Positions 26,697 to 34,800 of a stretch of 64,000 nucleotides of DNA are shown piece after piece. A program made the translations under genes and the position numbers. A model generated the notes under the pieces. That model had not been told where the DNA came from. It worked only from the letters and a program-made list of their open reading frames with translations, and did not search any database. Source of the DNA: Hirschia maritima DSM 19733 (GTDB taxonomy: Bacteria; Pseudomonadota; Alphaproteobacteria; Caulobacterales; Hyphomonadaceae); assembly GCF_000378345.1 (NCBI RefSeq), contig NZ_KB899544.1, positions 496,001 to 560,000 on the forward strand. Reading direction: 5' to 3'. Positions within the stretch are counted from its first letter, which is position 1; each line of letters begins with the position of its first letter.

Positions 26697-28674
26697 TGTT
26701 TTTCTGCAAGCGGGGCTGATAGTTCTTCTTGCGAGTATTCCTTTGTCGCTTCTTGTCTTGGCGATGAATAAATACCTGCCCAAGCGCTATGTTCAAGAAC
26801 GTCACGACGTCTGTTTGTCGGTCTATCTTATTGTGCCGTTTATTTTCGTTTTAGCATTGATGCCATCTCAGACAGCACAGCATGTTGAGTCGGCTGTTGT
26901 GGAAAGAGATAGTGGAGAAGTGGGAGCGATAAAGGAGTTCGTTCCACAATCAAGTGTTTCAAGCGGAGTGGAGCCAGTATCTGGAATGAATTCATCTTTT
27001 GAATTATCCAGTGTTTTTAAATGGTTGGGATATGTTTGGCTAGTCGGAGGTGTTTTGGCCTCATTGAAGCTGGCAAGAGATTTTTGGGACCTTCAAAATT
27101 TGGTGTCACGTTCAAATGTTGCGCGATATACACAAGATCTGAGCTTATCTCGTGATTTAGAAATCAGAACCTCATCTGAAATTTCAACACCTATGTTGGT
27201 TGGGTATTGGAAAGAGAAAATCCTTGTGCCTGAAGATTTTGTCTTTGATAAATTTGCACGTCCCGTGCTTGAGCATGAGATTGCCCATTCCAATAGAAAA
27301 GATAATTTGATGGCGCTTGTGCAGCGTTTAATTACAATCGTTTTCTGGTGGAATTTGGCTTTGGTGCCCTTGAAAAACATTATTGCAGATGCCCGTGAAA
27401 AACTCTGTGATAATCAAGCGGCAGTGATTACTGGTGAGCCGCTAAACTTGGCCAAAGCACTTTTGGACACTGCAAGGTCTTATGTTCAATCTTCTCCAGC
27501 GCTCGTAGCAGCGGCAAATGGAAATGGGATTGCAGATCGTGTACGGTTGCTTGCCGAACCTAGTGCTAAGAAAAGTCGTCCTGCGTTCTTAAGTTTGCCG
27601 TTCATTTTGCCAGTTGTTTTTGTGGCCGCATTCTCCATGACCCCGCGCATGGGCGTAGCAATTGCCGAAGAAGAACACCCAATTATTATTGATGATGATG
27701 GGATATGGATTAATGGTGAGGACTTGGAGTTTCTAGAAGGCCTTGAGAATTTGGAAGGTCTTCAGGAGCTGAAAAGTCTAGAAAAATTAGAAAGTCTGGA
27801 AGGATTGAATGCCCTTAAAAAGCTGAAGGACCTCGAGGGACTTGAAAAGCTAAAGAAACTTCAAGAATTAGAAAAATTGGGAGTTCTTGAAGAGCTAAGA
27901 GAATTGTCTAGCCTTCGTGAGTTTATTGAAGCGGATGACTTTGATCATGTCAGTAGTGCAGATCACACACTGTTTCGTGCTGCCAAAAGAGGGAATTTAA
28001 AAGACGTCCATCGTGCTTTGCAAAATGACGCCAATGCGAATGCTATCTTTGTTGGGGATGGCACACCTCTCATTGCAGCCGTGCGAGCCAAAAAAGTTGA
28101 CGTAGTAGAAGCGTTGCTAGAAGCGGGCGCTGACCCAAATTTGATGGTTGCTGGTGATGGTTCGCCATTAATTTCGGCAGCTAGTTCAAGACGTGTTCCA
28201 TTGGTTCGGGTTTTGCTGGAAAATGGAGCAGATCCAAATCTGATTGTGCCTGGAGATGGTTCGCCTTTGATTTCAGCTGCACGACGTGGTGATGATGAGA
28301 TTGTATCCATGCTTTTGAGAGCTGGTGGTGAGGCTCACCTAGCTGCACCCCGCGATGGAAACCCGCTTATAGCGGCGGCAATGAGTGGTAGCGTGAAGAC
28401 TGCGAAGATGTTGGTTGAAGCGGGTGCTGATCCAAATGGGTTTGTGCTCTACGACGAGACGCCGCTGGTTGGAGCAGCGCAGCAGGGGGATCGTGCCATG
28501 GTTGAGTACTTGTTGTCTGTTGGTGCTGATATTTCCTTGACGGTGCCAACAGGAGCCAAGCCGCCTAAAGAGCAATATAGATCCGCGCTAAGTGAAGCTA
28601 GAAGAAGAGGTCACAAGGGGCTTGCATTGTGGCTGAAGGAACAAGGAGCGGAACATAACGAGCCTGCGGAATAG
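26686..28674 (+). CDS. M56 (BlaR1-type) membrane metalloprotease fused to leucine-rich coil and ankyrin repeats
   Basis: A 662-residue protein. The first ~325 residues form a BlaR1/M56 peptidase: transmembrane segments near 5-28, 40-58 and 105-125, a cytosolic zinc-protease loop with H197-E-I-A-H201 and a following ENLCDNQA-type region (REKLCDNQAAVI), and a membrane segment near 300-320. A leucine-rich stretch at about 346-418 repeats short E-x-L-E-x-L units, followed by about five ankyrin repeats (430-640; e.g. TPLIAAVRAKKVDVVEALLEAG). BlaR1's usual penicillin-binding sensor is replaced by ankyrin repeats, so the ligand is probably a protein. It partners the BlaI-like repressor. Confidence 0.9.
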   Translation: MTNSVFLQAGLIVLLASIPLSLLVLAMNKYLPKRYVQERHDVCLSVYLIVPFIFVLALMPSQTAQHVESAVVERDSGEVGAIKEFVPQSSVSSGVEPVSGMNSSFELSSVFKWLGYVWLVGGVLASLKLARDFWDLQNLVSRSNVARYTQDLSLSRDLEIRTSSEISTPMLVGYWKEKILVPEDFVFDKFARPVLEHEIAHSNRKDNLMALVQRLITIVFWWNLALVPLKNIIADAREKLCDNQAAVITGEPLNLAKALLDTARSYVQSSPALVAAANGNGIADRVRLLAEPSAKKSRPAFLSLPFILPVVFVAAFSMTPRMGVAIAEEEHPIIIDDDGIWINGEDLEFLEGLENLEGLQELKSLEKLESLEGLNALKKLKDLEGLEKLKKLQELEKLGVLEELRELSSLREFIEADDFDHVSSADHTLFRAAKRGNLKDVHRALQNDANANAIFVGDGTPLIAAVRAKKVDVVEALLEAGADPNLMVAGDGSPLISAASSRRVPLVRVLLENGADPNLIVPGDGSPLISAARRGDDEIVSMLLRAGGEAHLAAPRDGNPLIAAAMSGSVKTAKMLVEAGADPNGFVLYDETPLVGAAQQGDRAMVEYLLSVGADISLTVPTGAKPPKEQYRSALSEARRRGHKGLALWLKEQGAEHNEPAE

Positions 28675-28701
28675 AAATAAGCTCGATTTTGAATGCTAGA
28701 A

Positions 28702-28730
28702 GAGGGAGGCACAATGCTTCCCTCTTTTTT
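28702..28730 (+). terminator. Rho-independent terminator after the M56 gene
   Basis: GAGGGAGGCA-(CAA)-TGCTTCCCTC, a 10-bp stem with one G-T pair, followed by TTTTTT, 28 bases past the stop. Confidence 0.88.
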
Positions 28731-28827
28731 ATGAACCTCAGATAAACGTGGTGTTGTGTTAAAGTTCACGCGACCTCCTTAGTTTTAGAAGGAGTCAAAA
28801 TTAATTTTCATAGGCTGGGGCTTATAT

Positions 28828-29658
28828 ATGCAAGAGTATTTAGAAAAACTGGATATCAATCAGTATCTGCCGGGTGTAATCGGTAGCGCGACGAACATTC
28901 TTTTAGCGATTGTGATCCTAATTATTGGTATGTGGATTGCCGGTGCTGTTAGTAAGTTTGTACGCGGACTGGGTGAAAAGCATGAAAAATTAGACAACAC
29001 TCTTTTCAAATTCCTTGGAAGTGTTGTTCGCTATGTGATTATGGCGTTTGTCATCATCGCTGTGCTGAACAGATTTGGAGTTGAAACAACATCTATTGTT
29101 GCTTTGCTTGGTGCTGCTGGTCTTGCTGTTGGTCTTGCACTTCAAGGTGCAATGTCAAACCTCGCGGCAGGGGTTATGCTTATGATCTTCCGTCCGTATA
29201 AAGTTGGTGACTTTATCGATGCGGCAGGGCGTTTTGGAAACGTTACGGAGATTGATCTCTTCACAACTATTCTTCAAACGTTTGACAATCAGCAGATCAT
29301 TATTCCAAACAGTCAGGTTTGGGGCGAGCAGATCATCAACCATTCTCACCATGAAATTCGTGGAGTAGATATGGTGGTGTCAGTGGCTTACGGTGAGAAT
29401 ACTGATGCAGCACGTAAAGTGATTGATGGTGTGCTTGCTGCAAACGCAAATGTGTTGTCTGACCCGGCTCCATTTGTGGAAGTGGAAACGCTCAATGAAA
29501 GCTCGGTAGATTTCCGGGTGAGACCATTCTGTAAAGGCGAAAACTATTTTGATGTTCTTTACTCAGTGCCGGAGCAAATGAAGAAAGCACTTGATAGTGC
29601 AGGGATCGAAATACCATTCCCGCATCGTAAAGTTATTATGGTGAATGAATCTAAATAG
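28828..29658 (+). CDS. mscS: Small-conductance mechanosensitive channel MscS
   Basis: A 276-residue MscS channel, close to the 286 residues of E. coli MscS. Three N-terminal transmembrane helices are followed by the pore-lining TM3 (VALLGAAGLAVGLALQGAMSNLAAGVMLMIFRPYKVGDFI, with the Ala/Gly packing pattern and LQG-xxSNxAAG signature), then a beta domain (NVTEIDLFTTILQTFDNQQIIIPNSQVW) and a C-terminal cytoplasmic cage. It opens under membrane tension during osmotic downshock. It is a stand-alone gene with its own terminator. Confidence 0.96.
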   Translation: MQEYLEKLDINQYLPGVIGSATNILLAIVILIIGMWIAGAVSKFVRGLGEKHEKLDNTLFKFLGSVVRYVIMAFVIIAVLNRFGVETTSIVALLGAAGLAVGLALQGAMSNLAAGVMLMIFRPYKVGDFIDAAGRFGNVTEIDLFTTILQTFDNQQIIIPNSQVWGEQIINHSHHEIRGVDMVVSVAYGENTDAARKVIDGVLAANANVLSDPAPFVEVETLNESSVDFRVRPFCKGENYFDVLYSVPEQMKKALDSAGIEIPFPHRKVIMVNESK

Positions 29659-29681
29659 AGATTCTGGAAAACAATTATATT

Positions 29682-29709
29682 AAAGGCCGCACGATGTGTG
29701 GCCTTTTTT
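29682..29709 (+). terminator. Rho-independent terminator after mscS
   Basis: AAAGGCCGCAC-(GAT)-GTGTGGCCTTT, a stem of about 11 bp with one G-T pair, followed by T residues. It overlaps the 3' end of the small minus-strand ORF at 29708-29851. Confidence 0.88.
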
Positions 29710-29851
29710 ATTTGCCATTTTGGTGTGCGGTGTTGAGGCTTTTAGATGTAACGGATGTATCTGAGGGAGTGTTTACGTGCACCAATGCAGCAGTTCCTAG
29801 CGCTATCCAAAAGCACAGGGCGAACGCAAATCCACTAATTCGCGTAACCAT
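29708..29851 (-). CDS. Small membrane protein, 47 aa, unrecognised
   Basis: A short ORF with ATG at 29851, preceded by a near-ideal ribosome binding site (GGAGGAAAAC-ATG, minus strand). The product begins MVTRISGFAFALCFWIALGT and has one strongly hydrophobic segment (about residues 6-25) with a basic residue before it, then a polar tail rich in Thr, Ser and Asn ending HQNGK. It could be a single-pass inner-membrane peptide or a short secreted or signal-anchored protein. It converges with mscS and shares its terminator region. No homologue is known to me; support comes from the ribosome binding site and the membrane-like composition. Confidence 0.55.
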   Translation of the reverse strand: MVTRISGFAFALCFWIALGTAALVHVNTPSDTSVTSKSLNTAHQNGK

Positions 29852-29989
29852 GTTTTCCTCCATTAAAACGACCATTCTTGCGGGTCTATTTTATTCTTTG
29901 CAATTAAAGGATGATTTGGTTAATGAAATTGTACAAGACCTTTAAAGGTTAATTTTTGGTCACGTATATTTTACAAAACGATAAATAGC

Positions 29990-30415
29990 ATGAGTAATCA
30001 GCGAATATTTTCTGTAGAAACGCGCGGTCAAGGTCTATACGAATTCACCGATGGAGTGAGACGGTTTGTTTCTAAAAACAGTATAGAATCAGGACTCTTA
30101 ACGTTGTTCGTGCGTCATACGTCTTGTTCTATCCTCATTCAAGAAAACGCTGATCCCAGCGTACAGTATGATCTTGATAAATTTCTCTCCAAATTGATCC
30201 CCGATGGCCGGCATCCATCAATGAATTGGCTGACTCATACACAAGAAGGTCCTGATGATATGCCCGCTCACATAAAATCAGCACTTTTACCGACTTCTAT
30301 TTCTATTCCAATCATGGAAGGTGAGTTGGTTTTGGGCACGTGGCAGGGGTTGTATTTATTTGAGCATAGGCGTGCGGCCATGACTCGGCAGATCGCTGCT
30401 CATATTTCAGGTTAA
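29990..30415 (+). CDS. YjbQ family (UPF0047) protein, secondary thiamine-phosphate synthase type
   Basis: A 141-residue protein with UPF0047 signatures: TLFVRHTSCSILIQENADPSVQYDL, then HPSMNWLTHTQEGPDDMPAHIKSAL and GTWQGLYLFEHRRAA. The conserved His, Asp and Glu residues form a metal or phosphate site. Family members are annotated as having weak thiamine-phosphate synthase activity from complementation studies, but the main cellular role is not established. The full length is normal. It overlaps the convergent regulator gene by four bases. Confidence 0.92.
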   Translation: MSNQRIFSVETRGQGLYEFTDGVRRFVSKNSIESGLLTLFVRHTSCSILIQENADPSVQYDLDKFLSKLIPDGRHPSMNWLTHTQEGPDDMPAHIKSALLPTSISIPIMEGELVLGTWQGLYLFEHRRAAMTRQIAAHISG

Positions 30416-31098
30416 ATTAGCGGTGTGACGCGGTACGCACATCTACGCGCACCAGATAGAATATGATCTTGGCGTTCAACCGTTGCGATGGTTTTAAATA
30501 GATCCTGGAACACATTTAGTTCATTACTGCAAAGACGTTGGCAAGAAGTGGCAGCCGAGCAAATGGGGCAGTGGTTTTCGATGAAAAGGAAACCATCATT
30601 ATCCTGATCCAATGAAGCCATATATCCTTCATCTGTTCTAAGTTGAACGAGCGTTTCAAGTCTTGTTTTTATGTTGTCTAGGCTAACTGCGTTCAATGCC
30701 GAACTATAACGTAACTTTTGGTTGTCGGCGTGTTTATCGACGACTTTTTGCAACCCTTCCTCTCCAAATAGAGATGTCATGGAGGCGATCATTTCGATCG
30801 CTAAACCCTGATGAGCATCTGGAAAAATACGGTTTGAGGCTGAAGTTAAAGACCAGATTTTCTTGGGGCGTCCTCGTTTTGCTGGTTCAGTCGTGAAATC
30901 TATTAGGCCTTCCTCATGAAGATCGTAGAGGTGCAATCTGACCGCCATTGGCGTTAGCTTTCTTCGCTTTGCCAATTCGTTTGCATTTTGAGGACCGTCT
31001 CGTTTGAGGGAGTCGATTATAGCATTGCGGGTAGCGCGAGCTTTCTTAGCTGCGCTGTCTTTGTCAGAATTCGAAGGGGAGGCGTCAGAAGTCATCAT
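30412..31098 (-). CDS. ArsR/SufR-like regulator with C-terminal cysteine cluster (COG2345 type)
   Basis: A 228-residue regulator. The winged helix (about residues 20-90: RNAIIDSLKRDGPQNANELAKRRKLTPMAVRLHLYDLHEEGLIDF, then KRGRPKKIWSL) is joined to a C-terminal domain with cysteines: HCPICSAATSCQRLCSNEL and GARRCAYRV. This layout matches the COG2345 group that includes the Fe-S-cluster-sensing SufR, so the protein may bind an iron-sulfur cluster or respond to redox or metal; the ligand is inferred. It is divergent from two VOC genes with an 89-base intergenic region containing duplicated TTTATAAA sites. Confidence 0.82.
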   Translation of the reverse strand: MMTSDASPSNSDKDSAAKKARATRNAIIDSLKRDGPQNANELAKRRKLTPMAVRLHLYDLHEEGLIDFTTEPAKRGRPKKIWSLTSASNRIFPDAHQGLAIEMIASMTSLFGEEGLQKVVDKHADNQKLRYSSALNAVSLDNIKTRLETLVQLRTDEGYMASLDQDNDGFLFIENHCPICSAATSCQRLCSNELNVFQDLFKTIATVERQDHILSGARRCAYRVTPLI

Positions 31099-31103
31099 TG
31101 ATA

Positions 31104-31128
31104 TTTATAAAAGGAATTTCTTTATAAA
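31104..31128. promoter_or_regulatory. Paired TTTATAAA sites upstream of the SufR-like gene
   Basis: Two identical 8-base palindromes TTTATAAA, 17 bases apart start to start, lie just upstream of the regulator's ATG in the region shared with the divergent VOC operon. They could be autoregulatory operator sites or -10-like sequences; AT-rich composition makes chance plausible. Confidence 0.35.
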
Positions 31129-31187
31129 GTAAAGGTTTTGCATTAAATAAAGAAAATACTTTCAAAAATAACATTGGGAATAGAGAC

Positions 31188-31625
31188 ATGATAAGACTAG
31201 AGCACGTAAATTTGGTCGTAGAAGATATAGAACCAACACTGAAATTTCTTATAGCGGCATTCCCTGACTGGAAGGTTCGTGGCCGAGGAGAAAGCAGTTG
31301 GTCTGGCAAGCCACGTAAGTGGGTGCATTTCGGATCTGACGATTATTACATTACTTTGAATGACAATGCAGAAGGGGAAGCCCGTGATTTAGCAGGACAT
31401 TCTCCGGGGCTAGCGCATATTGGATTTGAAATTCGAAACGCTGACGATCTTTTGAAACGTGTTTCAGCAGCAGGCTTTGAGCCGCATTTGGTTTCAAGTG
31501 ATAGTGACTACAGAAAAAGCGTTTATTATCATCTGCCATGTGGCGTGGAATTCGAATTTATTGCGTATGAGAGTGATCTGAATGAGCAGCGCAATGAATA
31601 CAACGGACAAGCTGAAGCAGTGTGA
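31188..31625 (+). CDS. VOC family protein
   Basis: A 145-residue vicinal-oxygen-chelate domain: IRLEHVNLVVEDIEPTLKFLIAAFPDWKVRGRG at the start, WVHFGSDDYYITLND and HIGFEIRNADDLLKRVSAAGFEP in the middle, and RKSVYYHLPCGVEFEFIAY at the end. The His and Glu positions of the metal site are present (EHVNL and GVEFEFI). It is the first gene of a short operon (second VOC gene 12 bases later) divergent from the cysteine-rich regulator, which probably controls it. The substrate is unknown. Confidence 0.87.
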   Translation: MIRLEHVNLVVEDIEPTLKFLIAAFPDWKVRGRGESSWSGKPRKWVHFGSDDYYITLNDNAEGEARDLAGHSPGLAHIGFEIRNADDLLKRVSAAGFEPHLVSSDSDYRKSVYYHLPCGVEFEFIAYESDLNEQRNEYNGQAEAV

Positions 31626-31637
31626 GGGAGCAAAGAC

Positions 31638-32051
31638 ATGCAGTTAAATCAAGTGACGCTTCCTTTGGTGGATTATGATGAAAGCGTGAGTTTTTATAAA
31701 CAGCTTGGCCTTCGTTTGATAGTTGATGCTCCACCTCGTTATGCACGCTTTGAATGCGTGCCTGAGGACGGACAAGGAGAACCATCAACATTTTCGATTT
31801 CTTCAGATGGTGGGAAGGCAGTAACCAGTAATACACCGGCCTGCTATTTTGAAACTTCGAAAGTGGATGAAATCATCAATACTATGCGCAATGCTGGATA
31901 TGAAGTGCTTTCCGAGCCTGAAGACAAATCTTATGGTTGGAGAGAAGCAGTGATCGTTGACCCGGCAGGAAATAGAGTTCGTATTTTCTGGGGAGGGCGA
32001 AATAGACGTTTTCCAGATTGGCGAATTGATGATGAAAAACCTTCCGATTGA
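31638..32051 (+). CDS. VOC family protein
   Basis: A 137-residue VOC domain (LNQVTLPLVDYDESVSFYKQLGLRLIVDAPPRYARFE, then YGWREAVIVDPAGNRVRIFWGG), of the bleomycin-resistance/dioxygenase type. It is the second gene of the operon, 12 bases after the first VOC gene, and overlaps the next ORF by about 20 bases. It shares only family-level features with its neighbour and is not a recent duplicate. The substrate is unknown. Confidence 0.87.
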   Translation: MQLNQVTLPLVDYDESVSFYKQLGLRLIVDAPPRYARFECVPEDGQGEPSTFSISSDGGKAVTSNTPACYFETSKVDEIINTMRNAGYEVLSEPEDKSYGWREAVIVDPAGNRVRIFWGGRNRRFPDWRIDDEKPSD

Positions 32052-32340
32052 AATACATGAAAGATGGAAAGCAGCTCTTCAACGAGCTGCTTTAGAAGGC
32101 GCTCGCAGTGTTGAGTTTTCAAAATTTACAGATGCTGCGTCCAATTCTGTTTCATATTCTTTGGTGTCATATGATCATAAATTAAATCGAATGCCGGATG
32201 CCCGAGATTATGATTTGCTAAAAGCTGTGATGGTGCCTCTTGAAAAGCTTTCTGAAGACCGGTCGGAGAATGCCTTTACCGTGACCTTGAATTTGGATAG
32301 CGGGAGATTGGAATTAGAATCCAATAATCAGCAGTTTTAA
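32032..32340 (+). CDS. Hypothetical protein
   Basis: A 102-residue protein that starts inside the end of the preceding VOC gene (ATG 32032, tandem with ATG 32029) and is probably translationally coupled to it. It is soluble, with an N-terminal helix (IEIHERWKAALQRAALEGA) followed by alternating strands (VSYSLVSYDHKL; AFTVTLNLDSGRLELES). The pattern W-x-x-A-hydrophobic and the final strand pair vaguely recall YezG/DUF600-type proteins, but I do not recognise the family with confidence. Confidence 0.6.
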   Translation: MKNLPIEIHERWKAALQRAALEGARSVEFSKFTDAASNSVSYSLVSYDHKLNRMPDARDYDLLKAVMVPLEKLSEDRSENAFTVTLNLDSGRLELESNNQQF

Positions 32341-32433
32341 CTTTCCGATTTTCGATAAATACTCTCGACTTTGGACCAATAATCTCTAAACCTTCCATTT
32401 TAGAGATAAAAAGTGCATCCATGAGGGGAATTT

Positions 32434-34137
32434 ATGAGAACCAAATCCATCATAGGGCTTGCAGCTGCAACGCTCATAAGTGCTTGTGTTAGTGCGGGTA
32501 CAGATAATACAATATCTGAACCGAGTGAAACTCAATCGGTTGCCCAAAGTGAGCATAAAAAATCAGCTGTAGAAACTGAATTAACATCTCGTGCGCAACG
32601 CATTAAAAAGGATGTTACCTACCTCTCAAGTGATTTGTTAGAAGGTAGAGAAGCAGGATCAGCTGGACATGCGGTTGCTGTAAATTACGTTATCGAGCAG
32701 TTTAAAGAAATTGGAATTTCTCCGATGGGAGATAATGGAGGGTATGTCCAGACAGTTCCGTTGATATCAGTGATGCGTGAGGATGAGGGGAATGTACTAA
32801 GTATTTCTTCTAGGAGTGGGGAAGCAATTTCCCTTACTGATGGTGAAGATTACATAGTTTCTGCTTCTTCGGCTGGCGAGCAGACATCCGTTGAGGCACC
32901 CGTTGTATTTGCCGGATATGGAATTGTTGCGCCTGAGCATGGCTTGGAGCCTTATAAAAATCTGGATGTTGACGGGAAAATAGTTGCTATTCTTGCTGGT
33001 TCACCCGCTGGGATTCAAACGGAAGAACGCGCATACTATGGAGCTCAAGTCGCTCGTGAAATGTCTGAACGAGGTGCTGTGGGTGTTATCACCATAGAAA
33101 CACCAGTTCGTGCCAAACGGGTTTCATTCAAGCAATCTATTCAGCGGGCGACAACAAGTCCTTCTATGAAATGGATAAAAGCAGATGGTGATGCGTATAC
33201 GACCTCACCCAATTTAAAAGCTTCAGCTTATGTTTCTATGGTAGGAGCTGAAAAGCTATTTGAAGGGGCTGAATTGTCCTGGCCTGAAATACTAGCAATT
33301 ATCGAAGATGAAACAGCAAATGTATCTTCATTTGAGATGCCAATATCAGCCAAAATTGAGCAAAACTCTAAACATGAACAGATAACCTCCGACAATGTTA
33401 TTGGGTATATTGAGGGATCTGATCCAGCACTGAAAGAAGAAGTTATCGCACTTTCGGCTCATATTGATCACATCGGGATCACTCGAAAATCTATGGCAAA
33501 AGATGTCATTAATAACGGTGCTCTCGATAATGCGGCAGGAGTCTCAACGTTGTTGGAGGTTGCCCGCATTATAAAATCGGGTGAGAGACCTCGCCGTTCG
33601 ATTCTATTTACTGTGGTAACCGCCGAGGAAAAAGGATTGTTGGGAGCTCAGTATTTCGCTCAGAACCCAACAATTGAGCGCAAACGCATCGTAGGGAATG
33701 TAAATCTCGATATGCCAGTTTTGACATATGACTTTACTGATGTTGTCGCGTTTGGAGGTGAGCGTTCGACTATGAAAGCGGCGATTGAAGACGCGATAGC
33801 CGACTTTGGTGTGTCTTTAGGGGAAGACCCGTTTCCAGCCCAAGGACTATTCACACGCTCAGATCACTACCGGTTCGTTGAAATTGGAGTTCCTTCTGTT
33901 TTTCTTGCGACCGGATTTGAAAATGGTGGAGAAGAAGCGTGGAGCAATCACTTTGCCAACAATTACCACAAGCCTTCTGATGAGGTAGATAATGGTGTTT
34001 TGTTCAATGTTGCAGATAAGTTTGCTTCCATAAATGCCAAAATAGCAATCACACTGGCGAATCAGGATGACAGACCTCTCTGGATAAAAGACGATTTTTT
34101 CGCACTTAGATTCGGTGGCGAGATGCAATCACAGTAG
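32434..34137 (+). CDS. M28 family peptidase, lipoprotein
   Basis: A 567-residue secreted aminopeptidase-like protein. Signal peptide ends LISA-C18 (lipobox). A PA-type domain (about residues 120-260; VVFAGYGIVAPE, VDGKIVAILAGSPAG) is inserted ahead of the M28 catalytic domain with zinc and catalytic residues in ALSAHIDHIGI, NGALDNAAG, TAEEKGLLGAQYFA and SDHYRFVEIGVPSVFL. It should remove N-terminal residues from peptides at the cell surface or periplasm. Domain order matches the second M28 protein in the window (61859-63598), but the two are well diverged. GAGGGG precedes the ATG. Confidence 0.92.
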   Translation: MRTKSIIGLAAATLISACVSAGTDNTISEPSETQSVAQSEHKKSAVETELTSRAQRIKKDVTYLSSDLLEGREAGSAGHAVAVNYVIEQFKEIGISPMGDNGGYVQTVPLISVMREDEGNVLSISSRSGEAISLTDGEDYIVSASSAGEQTSVEAPVVFAGYGIVAPEHGLEPYKNLDVDGKIVAILAGSPAGIQTEERAYYGAQVAREMSERGAVGVITIETPVRAKRVSFKQSIQRATTSPSMKWIKADGDAYTTSPNLKASAYVSMVGAEKLFEGAELSWPEILAIIEDETANVSSFEMPISAKIEQNSKHEQITSDNVIGYIEGSDPALKEEVIALSAHIDHIGITRKSMAKDVINNGALDNAAGVSTLLEVARIIKSGERPRRSILFTVVTAEEKGLLGAQYFAQNPTIERKRIVGNVNLDMPVLTYDFTDVVAFGGERSTMKAAIEDAIADFGVSLGEDPFPAQGLFTRSDHYRFVEIGVPSVFLATGFENGGEEAWSNHFANNYHKPSDEVDNGVLFNVADKFASINAKIAITLANQDDRPLWIKDDFFALRFGGEMQSQ

Positions 34138-34157
34138 AATATTACAGTATTCTCATT

Positions 34158-34197
34158 AAAGGCAGCAATTTCGAGATACTGGGATTGCTGCTTTTTT
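34158..34197 (+). terminator. Rho-independent terminator after the M28 gene
   Basis: GCAGCAAT-(loop of 14)-ATTGCTGC, extended by weaker pairs, followed by TTTTTT, about 25 bases past the stop. Confidence 0.8.
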
Positions 34198-34402
34198 ATG
34201 CGTAAAAGCATGAAATATAGTCGTATTTATGCATTTGTGACGAATTGATGAAATCAACACATTTGCAATTGTGCACTCATATCAAACCATGATATACATT
34301 TATGCATGTTAGCGGGCATCTGGTATGCATGAATGGTGATCTTAAAAGCCATATACCAATTAATAGATCCGCAGCATTTGTTTGAACTTAAAGGGTCTAA
34401 TT

Positions 34403-34729
34403 ATGAAAAAAACTAACTTGTTTGCTGCGTTCGCTGTTCTTGCTTCTTCAACTATGGCTGTTCTTCCTGCTTCTGCGGAGCAAGGGCTTAAAGCTATTCA
34501 GCAAGACGCTCCTGTTTATCCTGCCAAAGCTGAGAAAAGAGAAATTGAAGGTTCTGTAGAACTCGCTTTCGTTGTTTTAAAAGATGGAACAGTAGATGCA
34601 GTTGAAGTTGTAAACTCAACTCGTCCGGAAATGTTTGATGCTGCTGCTGTAGAAGCTGTATCAGAGTGGAAATTCGAAAAAGGTGAAGCTGATGAGAACG
34701 TTGGCGTAGTCATCAACTTCGAATTCTAA
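34403..34729 (+). CDS. Secreted stand-alone TonB C-terminal-domain protein
   Basis: A 108-residue protein with a cleavable signal peptide (MKKTNLFAAFAVLASSTMAV...ASA) and then a single TonB_C-type domain (PVYPAKAEKREIEGSVELAFVVLKDGTVDAVEVVNSTRPEMFDAAAVEAVSEWKFE). There is no proline-rich spacer and, after cleavage, no membrane anchor, so it cannot transduce energy like a normal TonB. It is probably a periplasmic binding module or a modulator of TonB systems. The start at 34403 is set by AAAGGG eight bases upstream. No ExbB/ExbD lies nearby. Confidence 0.85.
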   Translation: MKKTNLFAAFAVLASSTMAVLPASAEQGLKAIQQDAPVYPAKAEKREIEGSVELAFVVLKDGTVDAVEVVNSTRPEMFDAAAVEAVSEWKFEKGEADENVGVVINFEF

Positions 34730-34800
34730 AGAATATTCTACTTATCCGGAAACTCTTCTGAGTCTTTCGATGTAGATCAAGATTAAGAGATGAGCGGCTG

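Noticed and set aside
27721-28620. Repetitive DNA that could be a CRISPR array or minisatellite
   Set aside because: The repeats are imperfect, in frame, and explained by coding for the leucine-rich coil and ankyrin repeats.
29694-29945. 83-residue ORF on the plus strand after mscS
   Set aside because: It starts inside the mscS terminator, has no ribosome binding site, and is antisense to a small minus-strand ORF that does have one.
29946-29989. TPP riboswitch before the YjbQ gene
   Set aside because: The gap is only about 44 bases and lacks the CUGAGA/ACCUGA aptamer motifs.
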